Assembly: GCA_964416315.1 (NCBI GenBank)
Contig: CAYQDR010000013.1
Coordinates: 1-58,439 of the forward strand
Length of the DNA stretch: 58,439 nucleotides
Source: CAYQDR01 sp964416315
Lineage (GTDB): Bacteria; Methylomirabilota; Methylomirabilia; Rokubacteriales; DASRDR01
Reading direction: 5' to 3'
The position numbers and the translations under genes are program-made. Under the pieces are notes generated by a model, which saw only the letters and a program-made list of their open reading frames with translations, searched no databases and had not been told where the DNA came from. Below are positions 15,868 through 24,433 of this stretch, one piece after another. The first letter of the stretch is position 1. Each line of letters starts with the position of its first letter.

Positions 15868-15896
15868 CCTTCCGCGATTCCGCGGATCGCGGAAGG
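15868..15896. terminator. Intercistronic hairpin after the binding-protein gene
   Basis: A perfect 11-bp stem, CCTTCCGCGAT/ATCGCGGAAGG, with a 7-base loop and no U-tract. It probably stabilises the upstream message or attenuates read-through, giving more binding protein than permease. The 174-base gap holds no gene. Confidence 0.55.
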
Positions 15897-15971
15897 AGGT
15901 AAGCGGGTGACGAGCCCGGGCGCGCGGGGCGAGGCCGGCGACAGGACCCGGGGCGCCAGCCGCCGAAGCCG

Positions 15972-16856
15972 ATGGTCGCTGACGCGACGAACATCCTGCT
16001 GAGCGGCGTCTTCCACGCCGCGATCCTCTTCCTGGTCGCCGCCGGGCTCCAGGTCGTCTTCGGCGTCCAGCGGATCTTCAACCTCGCCTGCGGCAGCTTC
16101 TACGCCCTCGGCGCCTACTTCGGGGTCTCCTGCGTCCGGTGGGCGCTGGACGCGGGGCTCCCGCCGGGGCTGTTCATCCTCCCGCTCATCGCGGGGGGCC
16201 TCGCCCTGGCCGTGGTCGGGCCCGTGGTCGAGCGCCTGTTGCGGTTCGTCTACGACCGCGACGAGGCGTTCCAGCTCCTGCTGACCTTCGCGGTCGTCCT
16301 CATGCTCGAGGACGTGACCCGGCTCGTGTGGGGGACGTCGCCGGTCTCGACGGGGGGCCTCTACCTCATCTACGGCAACGTCCGCCTCCTCGGGGCCCAG
16401 GTGCCCGTTTACAACCTGCTCGTGATCGGGGCGAGCCTCGCCATCGCCGTCCTGATCGGCTTCGTGCTGACGCGGACGCGCTTCGGCCGGATCATCCGCG
16501 CCACCGCCGAGAACCGGGAGATGAGCGAGGCGGTCGGCGTGGACATGCGGCGCGTCTACACCCGCGTCTTCACGCTGGGCACGGTCTTGGGGACGCTCGG
16601 CGGCGCGCTCGTCATCCCCTCCACCGCGGCGATGAGCGAGATGGGGGTGGAGCTGATCGTGGAGGCGTTCGCCGTCGTCGTGATCGGCGGGCTCGGCAGC
16701 ATGCGGGGCGCGGCGGCCGGGGCGCTCACCGTCGGCGTGCTGCGGGCGATCGCGATCGCAACCTACCCGGAGCTCGAGATGCTCCTCATCTACCTGATCG
16801 TGATCGCGGTGCTGGTCTTCCGCCCGCGCGGGCTCTTCGGGGAGGCCGCCGCATGA
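15972..16856 (+). CDS. livH: Branched-chain amino-acid-type ABC permease (LivH-like)
   Basis: The 294-residue inner-membrane permease has about eight hydrophobic helices. The family landmarks are QVVFGVQRIFNLACGSFYAL near the N-terminus and FAVVVIGGLGSMRGAAAGAL towards the C-terminus (EAA-type coupling region). It forms half of the membrane channel of a HAAT importer. The ATG at 15972 starts the first hydrophobic segment with few extra residues. Its TGA overlaps the LivM-like ATG (ATGA). Confidence 0.9.
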   Translation: MVADATNILLSGVFHAAILFLVAAGLQVVFGVQRIFNLACGSFYALGAYFGVSCVRWALDAGLPPGLFILPLIAGGLALAVVGPVVERLLRFVYDRDEAFQLLLTFAVVLMLEDVTRLVWGTSPVSTGGLYLIYGNVRLLGAQVPVYNLLVIGASLAIAVLIGFVLTRTRFGRIIRATAENREMSEAVGVDMRRVYTRVFTLGTVLGTLGGALVIPSTAAMSEMGVELIVEAFAVVVIGGLGSMRGAAAGALTVGVLRAIAIATYPELEMLLIYLIVIAVLVFRPRGLFGEAAA

Positions 16857-17803
16857 CGGCCGCCCGGGTCGTCGTCGGCGCCGCGGTCGCGGCCGTCCTC
16901 GCCTATCCGCTCGCCGCGTCCCCGTACTACGCCACCCACATGCTCATGTTCTTCGGGTACGCGATCATCGTGCTCGGGCTGAACCTCCTCTTCGGCTACA
17001 CGGGGCTGCTCTCGTTCGGGCACTCGCTCTTCGTCGCGCTGGGCGCCTACGCCGCCGCGTTCCTCACGTCGCACTTCGGCGTGCGCTCGATGGAGCTGAT
17101 CCTGGTCGTCGCCGCGGTCGCCGGCGCGGCCGTCGCCGCGCCCGTGGGCGCCCTGTGTGTCCGGTACGCGCGGATCTATTTCGCCATGCTCACGCTCGCC
17201 TTCGCGATGCTCTTCCACTCGTTTCTCATGAAGTTCTACCACGTCACGGGCGGCGACGAGGGGATGCGGGTCCTCCGGCCGTCGCTCCTCGGCTGGGACC
17301 TCGCCGCGGTGCCGAAGATCCAGTTCCTCACGGTGCACTACTACTACTACGCCTCGGCCGTGCTCCTGATCGCCGCGGTCGTGATGTGGCGGATCGTGGG
17401 GTCGCCGTTCGGGCTCTGCCTCCGCTCGATCCGGGAGAACCCGGAGAAGGCGGCGTCGCTCGGGGTGAGCGTGGCGCGCCATCGCTGGGCGGCGTTCGTC
17501 ATCTCCGCCGCCTACGCCGCCGTCGGCGGGGCCCTGCTCGCCCCGACCACCGGCCAGGTGGATCCGAGCCTCGCCTACTGGACGCACTCCGGGAACATGG
17601 TGTTCATGACGCTCCTCGGCGGCTTCAGCCACTTCTTCGGCCCGGCCCTCGGGGCCCTCGTCTTCATCCACCTCCAGGACCAGGTGATGTCGCTCATCCC
17701 CTACTGGCGCCTCGTCTTCGGCGCCATCCTCGCCGCGATCGTGATCTTCGCGCCGGGCGGCCTCATGAGCTTCGTCGCCCGGTCCCCGGGCTCTGCCACA
17801 TGA
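16853..17803 (+). CDS. livM: Branched-chain amino-acid-type ABC permease (LivM-like)
   Basis: The 316-residue permease has the LivM hallmarks GLNLLFGYTGLLSFGHSLF at about 41-59 and SIRENPEKAASLGVSV, the cytoplasmic loop contacting the ATPases. The C-terminal GGFSHFFGPALGALVF is standard. It overlaps livH upstream and livG downstream (ATGA), so stoichiometric translation is expected. Substrates of this family include branched-chain amino acids, amides, urea and aromatic acids; the binding protein does not settle which. Confidence 0.9.
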   Translation: MTAARVVVGAAVAAVLAYPLAASPYYATHMLMFFGYAIIVLGLNLLFGYTGLLSFGHSLFVALGAYAAAFLTSHFGVRSMELILVVAAVAGAAVAAPVGALCVRYARIYFAMLTLAFAMLFHSFLMKFYHVTGGDEGMRVLRPSLLGWDLAAVPKIQFLTVHYYYYASAVLLIAAVVMWRIVGSPFGLCLRSIRENPEKAASLGVSVARHRWAAFVISAAYAAVGGALLAPTTGQVDPSLAYWTHSGNMVFMTLLGGFSHFFGPALGALVFIHLQDQVMSLIPYWRLVFGAILAAIVIFAPGGLMSFVARSPGSAT

Positions 17804-18579
17804 GCCGCGACGCCGCCATCGTCGAGGCCGTCGGGATCCGGAAGCTCTACGGGGACGTCTGCGCGCTCGACGGCGTGAGCCTCGCCGTCCGCGAGGGCGA
17901 GTTCGTCTCCGTCATCGGCCCGAACGGCGCCGGGAAGACGACGCTCATCAACGTCCTCGCCGGCCTCCTCCGGCCGAACGCCGGCACGGTCCGCTTCAAG
18001 GGGCGGGACATCGGCGGCATCGGGCCGGTCCGGCTCGCGCGGCTCGGCATGGCGCGGAGCTTCCAGCTCGTCAGCATCTTCCCGGCGCTGACGGTCCTGG
18101 AGATGGTCCAGGTCGCGATCGTCGCACGGCTCCGCCGCGGCCGGCGCCTCTTCGCCGCGCTCGCGGCGGACCGCGAGGTCCGGGAACAGGCGCTCGAGGT
18201 CCTCGCCCTCTTCGGGCTCGCGGACCGCGCGGAGCTCCCCTCCCGCCACCTCGCCCAGGGCGACAAGAAGCTCCTCGACGTCGCCTCGGCCTTCGCGTTG
18301 CGCCCGGAGGTGATCCTCCTCGACGAGCCGACCAGCGGCGTCTCGACGCGGGACAAGACGGCCGTCATGGAGACGCTCGTCGCCGCCTCGAAGCGGATCG
18401 GCATCCGGGCGATCATCCAGGTCGAGCACGACATGGACATCGTCTTCGGGTACTCGGACCGGATCGTCGCCCTCCACCAGGGACGCGTGCTCGCGGACGC
18501 TCCGCCCGAAGTGATCCGGGCGGACGAGGCGGTCGTCGCCGCCGTCATCGGGCGCCCGCCGGAATGGCGGCCGACCTGA
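17800..18579 (+). CDS. livG: HAAT ABC transporter ATP-binding protein (LivG-like)
   Basis: The 259-residue ATPase has Walker A IGPNGAGKTT, Walker B VILLDEPTSGVS and the H-loop VEHDMD. The signature motif is a divergent LAQGDKKLLDVA instead of LSGGQ, which is usual for LivG (typically LPYGxQR). It starts at the ATG overlapping the LivM stop and ends 16 bp inside the LivF-like gene. It would energise import by the flanking permeases. Confidence 0.9.
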   Translation: MSRDAAIVEAVGIRKLYGDVCALDGVSLAVREGEFVSVIGPNGAGKTTLINVLAGLLRPNAGTVRFKGRDIGGIGPVRLARLGMARSFQLVSIFPALTVLEMVQVAIVARLRRGRRLFAALAADREVREQALEVLALFGLADRAELPSRHLAQGDKKLLDVASAFALRPEVILLDEPTSGVSTRDKTAVMETLVAASKRIGIRAIIQVEHDMDIVFGYSDRIVALHQGRVLADAPPEVIRADEAVVAAVIGRPPEWRPT

Positions 18580-19292
18580 TGCTGAACATCGGCGGGCTCC
18601 ACGTGGTCATCGAGGGGAGCCACATCCTCCGGAACGTCTCGGTCGCCGTCGAGCCGGGCCGCATCGTCTCGCTGGTCGGACGGAACGGCGCCGGCAAAAC
18701 CACGCTGCTCCGGACCATCATGGGCTACCGGCGGCCCGCGGGCGGCCGCATCGAGTTCCGCGGGCACGACCTCACGGCGCTCCGCACCCACGCGATCGCC
18801 CGGCTCGGGATGGGGTTCGCGCCCGAGGACAGCGGGATCTTCGGCGACCTCTCGGTCGCCGAGAACATCGAGATCGCCACCTGGTCGCGGGCGACGGCGC
18901 GGCCGGGCGCGGAGCGCGTGGAGCGCGCGCTGGCGGTCTTCCCCCGACTGCGGGAGTACGGCGCGCGCGGGGGCACGCGGCTCTCCGGCGGCGAGCGGAA
19001 GATGCTCTCGATCGCGCGGGCGCTCGCGCTGGACCCGGAGCTGCTCCTCCTCGACGAGCCGTTCGAGGGGCTCTCGCCCGCGATCATCCCCCAGATCCGG
19101 GAGGCGATCGCCGCGATCGCCGGGCTCGGCTGCGGCATCCTCCTCGCGGAGTCGAATCTCCACCACGTCCCGCCGGAAACGAGCCGCTTGTACGTTCTCG
19201 AGCGGGGAGAGATCATCTATGCGGGATCGCCCGCGGAGGTCGGCGGAAGCCCGGCAGCGATGGGCGTGATCGGGGGCCGGCCGGCCCGCTGA
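18564..19292 (+). CDS. livF: HAAT ABC transporter ATP-binding protein (LivF-like)
   Basis: This 242-residue second ATPase has Walker A VGRNGAGKTT, the LivF-type segment GFAPEDSGIFGDLSVAENI, signature LSGGERKMLSIARAL and Walker B LLLDEPFEGLS. The switch region is atypical: the expected VEH(N) reads LLAESNLHHV, with Ser-Asn in place of the conserved His. ATP hydrolysis may therefore depend on LivG. It is the last gene of the importer operon. Confidence 0.88.
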   Translation: MAADLMLNIGGLHVVIEGSHILRNVSVAVEPGRIVSLVGRNGAGKTTLLRTIMGYRRPAGGRIEFRGHDLTALRTHAIARLGMGFAPEDSGIFGDLSVAENIEIATWSRATARPGAERVERALAVFPRLREYGARGGTRLSGGERKMLSIARALALDPELLLLDEPFEGLSPAIIPQIREAIAAIAGLGCGILLAESNLHHVPPETSRLYVLERGEIIYAGSPAEVGGSPAAMGVIGGRPAR

Positions 19293-19324
19293 CCTCGCCC
19301 CCGCGGGTCCAGGTGGAGCTCCAT

Positions 19325-20767
19325 ATGCGGGTCGAGCTCGGCTACCTGCACAACCCGAAGGCGCCGCCGGCCGACGCGGCCGTCGCGGCGGTGCTGCGCG
19401 CCGTCGAGCGCTCGCGCGCGGACGGGCTGCCCCTCGCCGGCCTCCACGTCGCCTTCGACTGGTGCCAGTACCGCCACACCTTCCGCGAGCCGGTCGTGGA
19501 CCGCCGATCCGTCGGTCCCGGAGAAGCTCCGGCCGTGCGGGAGCTGGCCGTGGACCTCCGGCAGGCCGAGGCCGATCGCCTCGAGCACCTCGCCGACCGC
19601 GCGCTCCGCCGCCTGGCCGCGCTGCCCGCTCCGGCGCCCGACCGGCTCTACCTGGAGGAGTTCGTGCCGCTCCGCCGGAGCGTCATCTGGCGCTTCAACG
19701 CGCTCTACTGGCGAGAGATCGAGCGGTGGGAGACGACGCTCAAGCGGCCCTTCGAGGCGGCGCTCCCCGGCGGCAAGTCCGACGCCTCCAACCCCGCCCA
19801 GGTGGAGGAGGCGGTCCAGCAGTTCTTCGAGGGGCTCCGCGCGCTCGACAAGCGCGGAGCCCTGCCCCCGGAGCTCTTCGTCCTCGAGATCGGGGCGGGC
19901 ACGGGCGAGCGCGCGGGTCTCTGGCTCGACCGTTTCCGCGACCTGGCCGACTCCCACGGCAAGGACTACTACGGCCGCGTACGCTTCCTCCTCTCCGACT
20001 ACTCGATGCCGATGCTCGACCGCGCCCACGGGAACGTCCTCCGGCACGCCGACAAGGTGTCCTTCCTCGGGCTGAACGCGACCGACCCGCTCAGGAGCCT
20101 CGGATTCCTCCGTTACAAGATCCTGTGCGTCCACATCTCGAACGTCTACGACAACCTGCCCACGGACGAGGTCGCCAAACGCGACGGTCGCCTCTACCTC
20201 GTCGAGGCGCGGGCCTACGTCGGCCGCGAGGCGGCCGTGGAGGTCGGGCAGCGGTACGGGGTCGAGCCGGAGGCGCTGCTCCGCCAGGTCGACCTGCTCC
20301 TCAGGATCGGTCCCGAGGCCTCCCCCGACCCCACCCAGGGTGTGGGCTTCTGGCGTGACCTCTGGCAGCTCGTTCGACTCGAGGAGCGCTACGTCCCGAC
20401 GGACGTGCGAGACCCGGCGCTGATCCCCGGGCTGGACCCCGAGGTTCTCGCCGAAGTCCTCGAGGGCTGGCCGGGGGACCTCCGCTGCCACCTCTCGAAC
20501 GGCGCGGTGCAGTCGTTCGTGCGGACGCTGCCCCTCCTCCACCCCAAGGGCACGCTTCAGGTCCAGGACCTCTTCGTCACCGACCTCGCGGAGTACGGCC
20601 GCGGCTTTCGCGGCCCGGGCAAGCTCGATGGCAGTATCGTCAACTGGGTCAACGGGGCCCTGCTCCGGACCGCGGCCGACCGCCTGGGCTACCGGCTGCA
20701 CTGGGCGCCGTTCCTCTACCGCCCGGGCTCGGCCATCCGGATCCTCAACACCTCGCTGAAGGATTGA
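19325..20767 (+). CDS. SAM-dependent methyltransferase-like protein
   Basis: The 480-residue protein has a Rossmann SAM-binding motif, LFVLEIGAGTGERAGLWL, near residues 185-200, and FLLSDYSMPMLDRAHGN as the likely acidic loop. The overall layout recalls large SAM-dependent methyltransferases of the MidA kind. The N-terminal 170 residues are Arg/Leu-rich and unassigned. The ATG at 19325 is preferred over a GTG at 19313 because GGAG precedes it by 6 bases. It is 3 bp from a core-MetE gene, so a link to methionine or one-carbon metabolism is plausible. The methyl acceptor is unknown. Confidence 0.65.
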   Translation: MRVELGYLHNPKAPPADAAVAAVLRAVERSRADGLPLAGLHVAFDWCQYRHTFREPVVDRRSVGPGEAPAVRELAVDLRQAEADRLEHLADRALRRLAALPAPAPDRLYLEEFVPLRRSVIWRFNALYWREIERWETTLKRPFEAALPGGKSDASNPAQVEEAVQQFFEGLRALDKRGALPPELFVLEIGAGTGERAGLWLDRFRDLADSHGKDYYGRVRFLLSDYSMPMLDRAHGNVLRHADKVSFLGLNATDPLRSLGFLRYKILCVHISNVYDNLPTDEVAKRDGRLYLVEARAYVGREAAVEVGQRYGVEPEALLRQVDLLLRIGPEASPDPTQGVGFWRDLWQLVRLEERYVPTDVRDPALIPGLDPEVLAEVLEGWPGDLRCHLSNGAVQSFVRTLPLLHPKGTLQVQDLFVTDLAEYGRGFRGPGKLDGSIVNWVNGALLRTAADRLGYRLHWAPFLYRPGSAIRILNTSLKD

Positions 20768-20770
20768 GCC

Positions 20771-21784
20771 ATGGCTGCTCGCCCCCTGCCGCTCCTCCCC
20801 ACGACCGGCGTCGGGTCGTACTCGATGCCCGGCTGGCTCGAGCGCCTGAAGACCGACTTCTTCCTCCGGCGGATCAGCGCCCACGAGCTCGACGAGATCC
20901 ACGACGCCGTGGTCAAGGCCGCGATCAAGGACCAGGAGATGGCGGGCCTGGACATCGTGACCGACGGCGAGCTCCGCCGCGACAACATGGTGGACTACTT
21001 CGTCGCGCGGCTGCCGGGCGTGCAGGTAGACCACGCGTCCAAGCGCTTCTACTACGACTTCTACGACGCCGCGGTCCGGGGCAAGGTCCCGATGGGCCCG
21101 CTGCGGCTCACGGCGGATCTGGAGTTCCTCCTGCGCAACACGGTCCGCGCCGTCAAGTTCACGGTGACGGGGCCGCACTGCCTCGTGAAGCGCATCCGCA
21201 ACGAGCACTACCCGAGCGAGGAGGCGCTGGCGTTGGACATCGCGCGGGTCCTCAACATGGAGTTGCGCGAGCTGGTCCGGGCCGGCGCGACCTACATCCA
21301 GATCGACGAGCCCTACTACTCCGGGTTCCCGGACGACCTCGACTGGGGCGTGCGGGTCCTCAACGTGACGGTGGAGGGCGTCGCGGCGAAGATCGGCCTC
21401 CATGTCTGCTACGGGAACCGCTACGGCAAGCCCACCTGGGAAGGCTCCTACCGGTACCTCTTCCCGCGGATCCTCGGCGCCGAGATCCACCAGCTCGCGC
21501 TCGAGTTCGCCCGCCGCGGCTACGAGGAGCTGGAGCTCCTCCGGGAGTGGAAGTGCCCGTTCGAGCTGGGGCTCGGCGTGATCGACGTGAAGTCCGCCGA
21601 CGTCGAGTCGCCGGCCACCGTCGCCGAGCGGATCCGCGCGGCGCTCGCCCTGCTCCCGCCGGATCGGATCCACGTCAATCCGGACTGCGGGCTTCTCCAC
21701 GTCCCACAGGAGATCGCGTTCCGGAAGCTCCGGGCCATGGTCGAGGGGACCGCCCTCGTCCGCCGGGAGCTCGGCGCCGCGTGA
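20771..21784 (+). CDS. Core-MetE methionine synthase-like protein, copy 1
   Basis: The 337-residue protein corresponds only to the catalytic C-terminal barrel of cobalamin-independent methionine synthase. It has the N-terminal motif TTGVGSYSMPGWL and IVTDGELRRD. Zinc ligands are positioned in GLHVCYGNRYG (His and Cys), LALEFARRG (Glu) and VNPDCGLLH (Cys). The IQIDEPYY segment binds homocysteine. Stand-alone core-MetE proteins lack the folate-binding half and can take methyl groups from methylcobalamin-protein or other donors. Its TGA overlaps the start of the MTHFR-like gene, which suggests the two act in sequence. Confidence 0.85.
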   Translation: MAARPLPLLPTTGVGSYSMPGWLERLKTDFFLRRISAHELDEIHDAVVKAAIKDQEMAGLDIVTDGELRRDNMVDYFVARLPGVQVDHASKRFYYDFYDAAVRGKVPMGPLRLTADLEFLLRNTVRAVKFTVTGPHCLVKRIRNEHYPSEEALALDIARVLNMELRELVRAGATYIQIDEPYYSGFPDDLDWGVRVLNVTVEGVAAKIGLHVCYGNRYGKPTWEGSYRYLFPRILGAEIHQLALEFARRGYEELELLREWKCPFELGLGVIDVKSADVESPATVAERIRAALALLPPDRIHVNPDCGLLHVPQEIAFRKLRAMVEGTALVRRELGAA

Positions 21785-23226
21785 ACCGGATCACCGTCAA
21801 CCGGCTCCGGCAGCGGCTCGTCCGCGGCGAGTTCGCCGTCCTGGTGGAGCTGACGCCGGCCCGGGGCAGCCGGATCGCGGACCACGCCCGCACCGCCGCG
21901 GCGCTCGCCGCCGTGCCCCAGGTCGCCAGCGCCAGCATCACGAGCAACGCCGGCGGGCACCCGGGCGAGGACCCGATCCCGGTTGCGCGGGCCGTCGCCG
22001 ACGTCGGGCTCACGCCCAACGTCCACCTCACCTGCGTCTGGATGGACCGGCGCGGGCTGGCGCGGGAGCTGGACCGGCTCCAGGCGCTCGGCCTCGAGAA
22101 CGTCTTCGCCATGACGGGTGACTGGCCGGTCGAGCGCACCACGGTGCGTCCCCGCTTCGACCTGGACTCGGTCCAGCTCACGGCGATGATCGCGGAGCGC
22201 CGCGCGGCCGGATTCCCGTTCCACATCGCCGTGGCCGTCTCCCCGTTCAAGCACACGGAGGCGGAGACCCTGCTGCAGTACGTGAAGCTCGAGAAGAAGC
22301 GCGCCGCCGGTGCCGATCTCGTGATCACGCAGCTCGGCTACGACGTCGCGAAGTTCGCGGAGCTCGCGCGCTACCGGGACGAGCACTGCCCCGGCCTGCC
22401 GCTGATCGGCTGCGTCGCCGTCCTCACGCGCCGCGTGGCCGAGAAGCTCGCGGCCGGGGAGCTGGCCGGCTGCACCATCGCGCCCGCCCTCCTCGCCGCG
22501 GTGCGCCGCGAGTCGGGGGCGCCCGACGGCGGGCACGCGGCGGCGCTCGAGCGGACGGCCCAGCTCATCGCCGTCCTGCGCGGGCTCGGCTACGCCGGCG
22601 TCTACGTGGTCGGCCTCACCCGCCGCCCGCGCGAGCTCGTCCAGCTCCTGGCGCGCGCCGAAGCCCTCGCGCCCCACTGGAAGCACGCTGCCGACGCGCT
22701 CTCGATCGGGCGTCACGAGGGGTTCCGCCTCTACGAGCCGGGCGCGCCCGGCCGGCCCTGGTGGCGCTTTCCCCTCGTCCGCCAGCGCGTGTTCCGCGCG
22801 CTGAGCCGTGTGGCGCCGACGCCGGGCACCCGGCTCCACGCGCTGCTCCGCCGCGTCGCCACCGCCATGGTCCGCCGCCCGGGCCTCGTCACCCTCACGC
22901 GCACCGTCGAGCAGGCGATCAAGATCCCCCTCTTCGGCTGCAAGGAGTGCGGCAACTGCGTCCTCTCCTACACCGAATACGTCTGCCCGATGACCTGCCC
23001 GAAGGACCAGCGGAACGGCGCCTGCGGCGGCTCCATGGACGGCTGGTGCGAGGTGGAGCGGAAGGCCTGCGTCTGGATCGAGGTCTACGAGAGCGCCAAG
23101 CGGGCCGGACGGCCAGACGCCCTGCGCGTTTACGTCCCGCCGCCCGACCGCTCGCTCAGCGCCACCTCGTCGTGGCTCAACTACTTTCTCGGGCGCGACA
23201 TCCGGCCGGGGGTCCCCCACGCCTAG
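21781..23226 (+). CDS. metF: Methylenetetrahydrofolate reductase fused to a MetV-like zinc-ribbon domain
   Basis: Residues 1 to about 310 form a MetF-like barrel: FAVLVELTPARGSRIADH near the start, SITSNAGGHPGEDP, NVFAMTGDWP and DLVITQLGYDVAKF. Residues about 370-440 form the MTHFR C-terminal Cys-rich domain: C387xxC390xxC393, then C402, C406, C415, C423 and C430. In acetogens this Cys-rich partner, MetV, is usually a separate subunit. The enzyme would reduce methylene-THF to methyl-THF, feeding the adjacent methionine synthases. The GTG start at 21781 overlaps the preceding stop. A long Arg-rich linker separates the domains. Confidence 0.85.
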   Translation: MNRITVNRLRQRLVRGEFAVLVELTPARGSRIADHARTAAALAAVPQVASASITSNAGGHPGEDPIPVARAVADVGLTPNVHLTCVWMDRRGLARELDRLQALGLENVFAMTGDWPVERTTVRPRFDLDSVQLTAMIAERRAAGFPFHIAVAVSPFKHTEAETLLQYVKLEKKRAAGADLVITQLGYDVAKFAELARYRDEHCPGLPLIGCVAVLTRRVAEKLAAGELAGCTIAPALLAAVRRESGAPDGGHAAALERTAQLIAVLRGLGYAGVYVVGLTRRPRELVQLLARAEALAPHWKHAADALSIGRHEGFRLYEPGAPGRPWWRFPLVRQRVFRALSRVAPTPGTRLHALLRRVATAMVRRPGLVTLTRTVEQAIKIPLFGCKECGNCVLSYTEYVCPMTCPKDQRNGACGGSMDGWCEVERKACVWIEVYESAKRAGRPDALRVYVPPPDRSLSATSSWLNYFLGRDIRPGVPHA

Positions 23227-23341
23227 AGGGCCGCCCCGCGAGGTCGAGGGCGAGCTTGCCGCTCCTGGTGGGCGTGGTGTATCTTCGCGTCAGCCCGGCC
23301 GCCCGAGGCCTGCGCGTCCACCGCCTGGAGGAGAGAAGCCG

Positions 23342-24376
23342 ATGCCCGCGACCCCGCTTCCGCTCATCCCCGCGACCGTCGTCGGCTCCCACGGCAAGGC
23401 CGGCTGGTGGTACGTCGCCGTCAAGGCCTTCGAGGCCGGCGAGCTGGGAGCCGCCGACCTCGAGGAAATGCTCGACGACGCCGCCGACACGGCGATCCGC
23501 GACATGGAGCGGGCCGGGCTCGACCTCATCACGGACGGCGAGGTCCGGCGGCTCGACGGGTACGTGGACTCCTACTACGCAATCATCAAGGGCATCAAGC
23601 CCCTTCCCGTCCGGCGCAAGGCCGGGCCGTGGGGCTACGACCAGCAGGCTCGCTACGAGGCCGTCGGGAAGATCGAGGTGCCCGACACCGGCCTCGGCAT
23701 CGTCCAGGAGTTCGCCTACCTCAAGGCCCACACGACCCGCGCGACGAAGGCAACCTGCGCCGGCCCGCTGACCTTCGGCTCGCGCATCCACCCGGGGACG
23801 GTCTACAAGGGGGTCGTGGACGTGGCCGAGCGGTTTGCCGAGGTGATCAACCAGGAGCTGAAGGGTCTCGTCGTGGCCGGCGCCGACTTCATCCAGATCG
23901 ACGAGCCGGCGCGCGGCAACGTCTCAGGCCAGGAGATGGCGCGGCTCTTCAATCGGGCGACGGAGGGCGTCAAGGCGAAGCTCGCCTTCCACATCTGCTT
24001 CGGCAACCGCTTCGGCCGCTCGCGCTTCAACCGGACCTACCGGCCGCACTTCCCCGGGCTCCTCGAGGCGCGCTGCGACCAGTTCGTCCTCGAGTTCGCG
24101 AGCCGCGAGCTGGCCGAGCTGGACTTCGTCGCGCAGTACGCGAGGGAGGGCCGGGAGCTGGGCGCCGGGGTGATCGACGTCAAGGGCTTCTACCCGGAGA
24201 CGGCCGAAGACGTGGCCGACCGGATCCGCCGCATCCTGAAGGTCTGGCCGGCCGAGAAGCTCTACGTGAACCCCGACTGCGGCTTCGGCTGGAGCCCGCG
24301 CGGGATGTGCAACGGCAAGATCACGGCGCTCGCCGCCGGCGCCCGGATCGTCCGCAAGGAGCTCGGTGGCGGCTGA
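23342..24376 (+). CDS. Core-MetE methionine synthase-like protein, copy 2
   Basis: The 344-residue paralogue of the 20771 gene has ATVVGSHGKAGWWYVAVK, LITDGEVRRLDGYVD, zinc ligands in FHICFGNRFG (His, Cys), VLEFASREL (Glu) and NPDCGFGWSPR (Cys), plus FIQIDEPA. Divergence from copy 1 is considerable, mainly in the segment between 75 and 130, so the methyl donor or acceptor may differ. A 115-base gap separates it from the MTHFR-like gene; nothing else is seen there. Confidence 0.85.
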   Translation: MPATPLPLIPATVVGSHGKAGWWYVAVKAFEAGELGAADLEEMLDDAADTAIRDMERAGLDLITDGEVRRLDGYVDSYYAIIKGIKPLPVRRKAGPWGYDQQARYEAVGKIEVPDTGLGIVQEFAYLKAHTTRATKATCAGPLTFGSRIHPGTVYKGVVDVAERFAEVINQELKGLVVAGADFIQIDEPARGNVSGQEMARLFNRATEGVKAKLAFHICFGNRFGRSRFNRTYRPHFPGLLEARCDQFVLEFASRELAELDFVAQYAREGRELGAGVIDVKGFYPETAEDVADRIRRILKVWPAEKLYVNPDCGFGWSPRGMCNGKITALAAGARIVRKELGGG

Positions 24377-24433
24377 GGCGCCGCGGGTTCGGCGGGCAAC
24401 CTGAAGGAGGTCTGCCATCGCCGGGGGGCCGAG

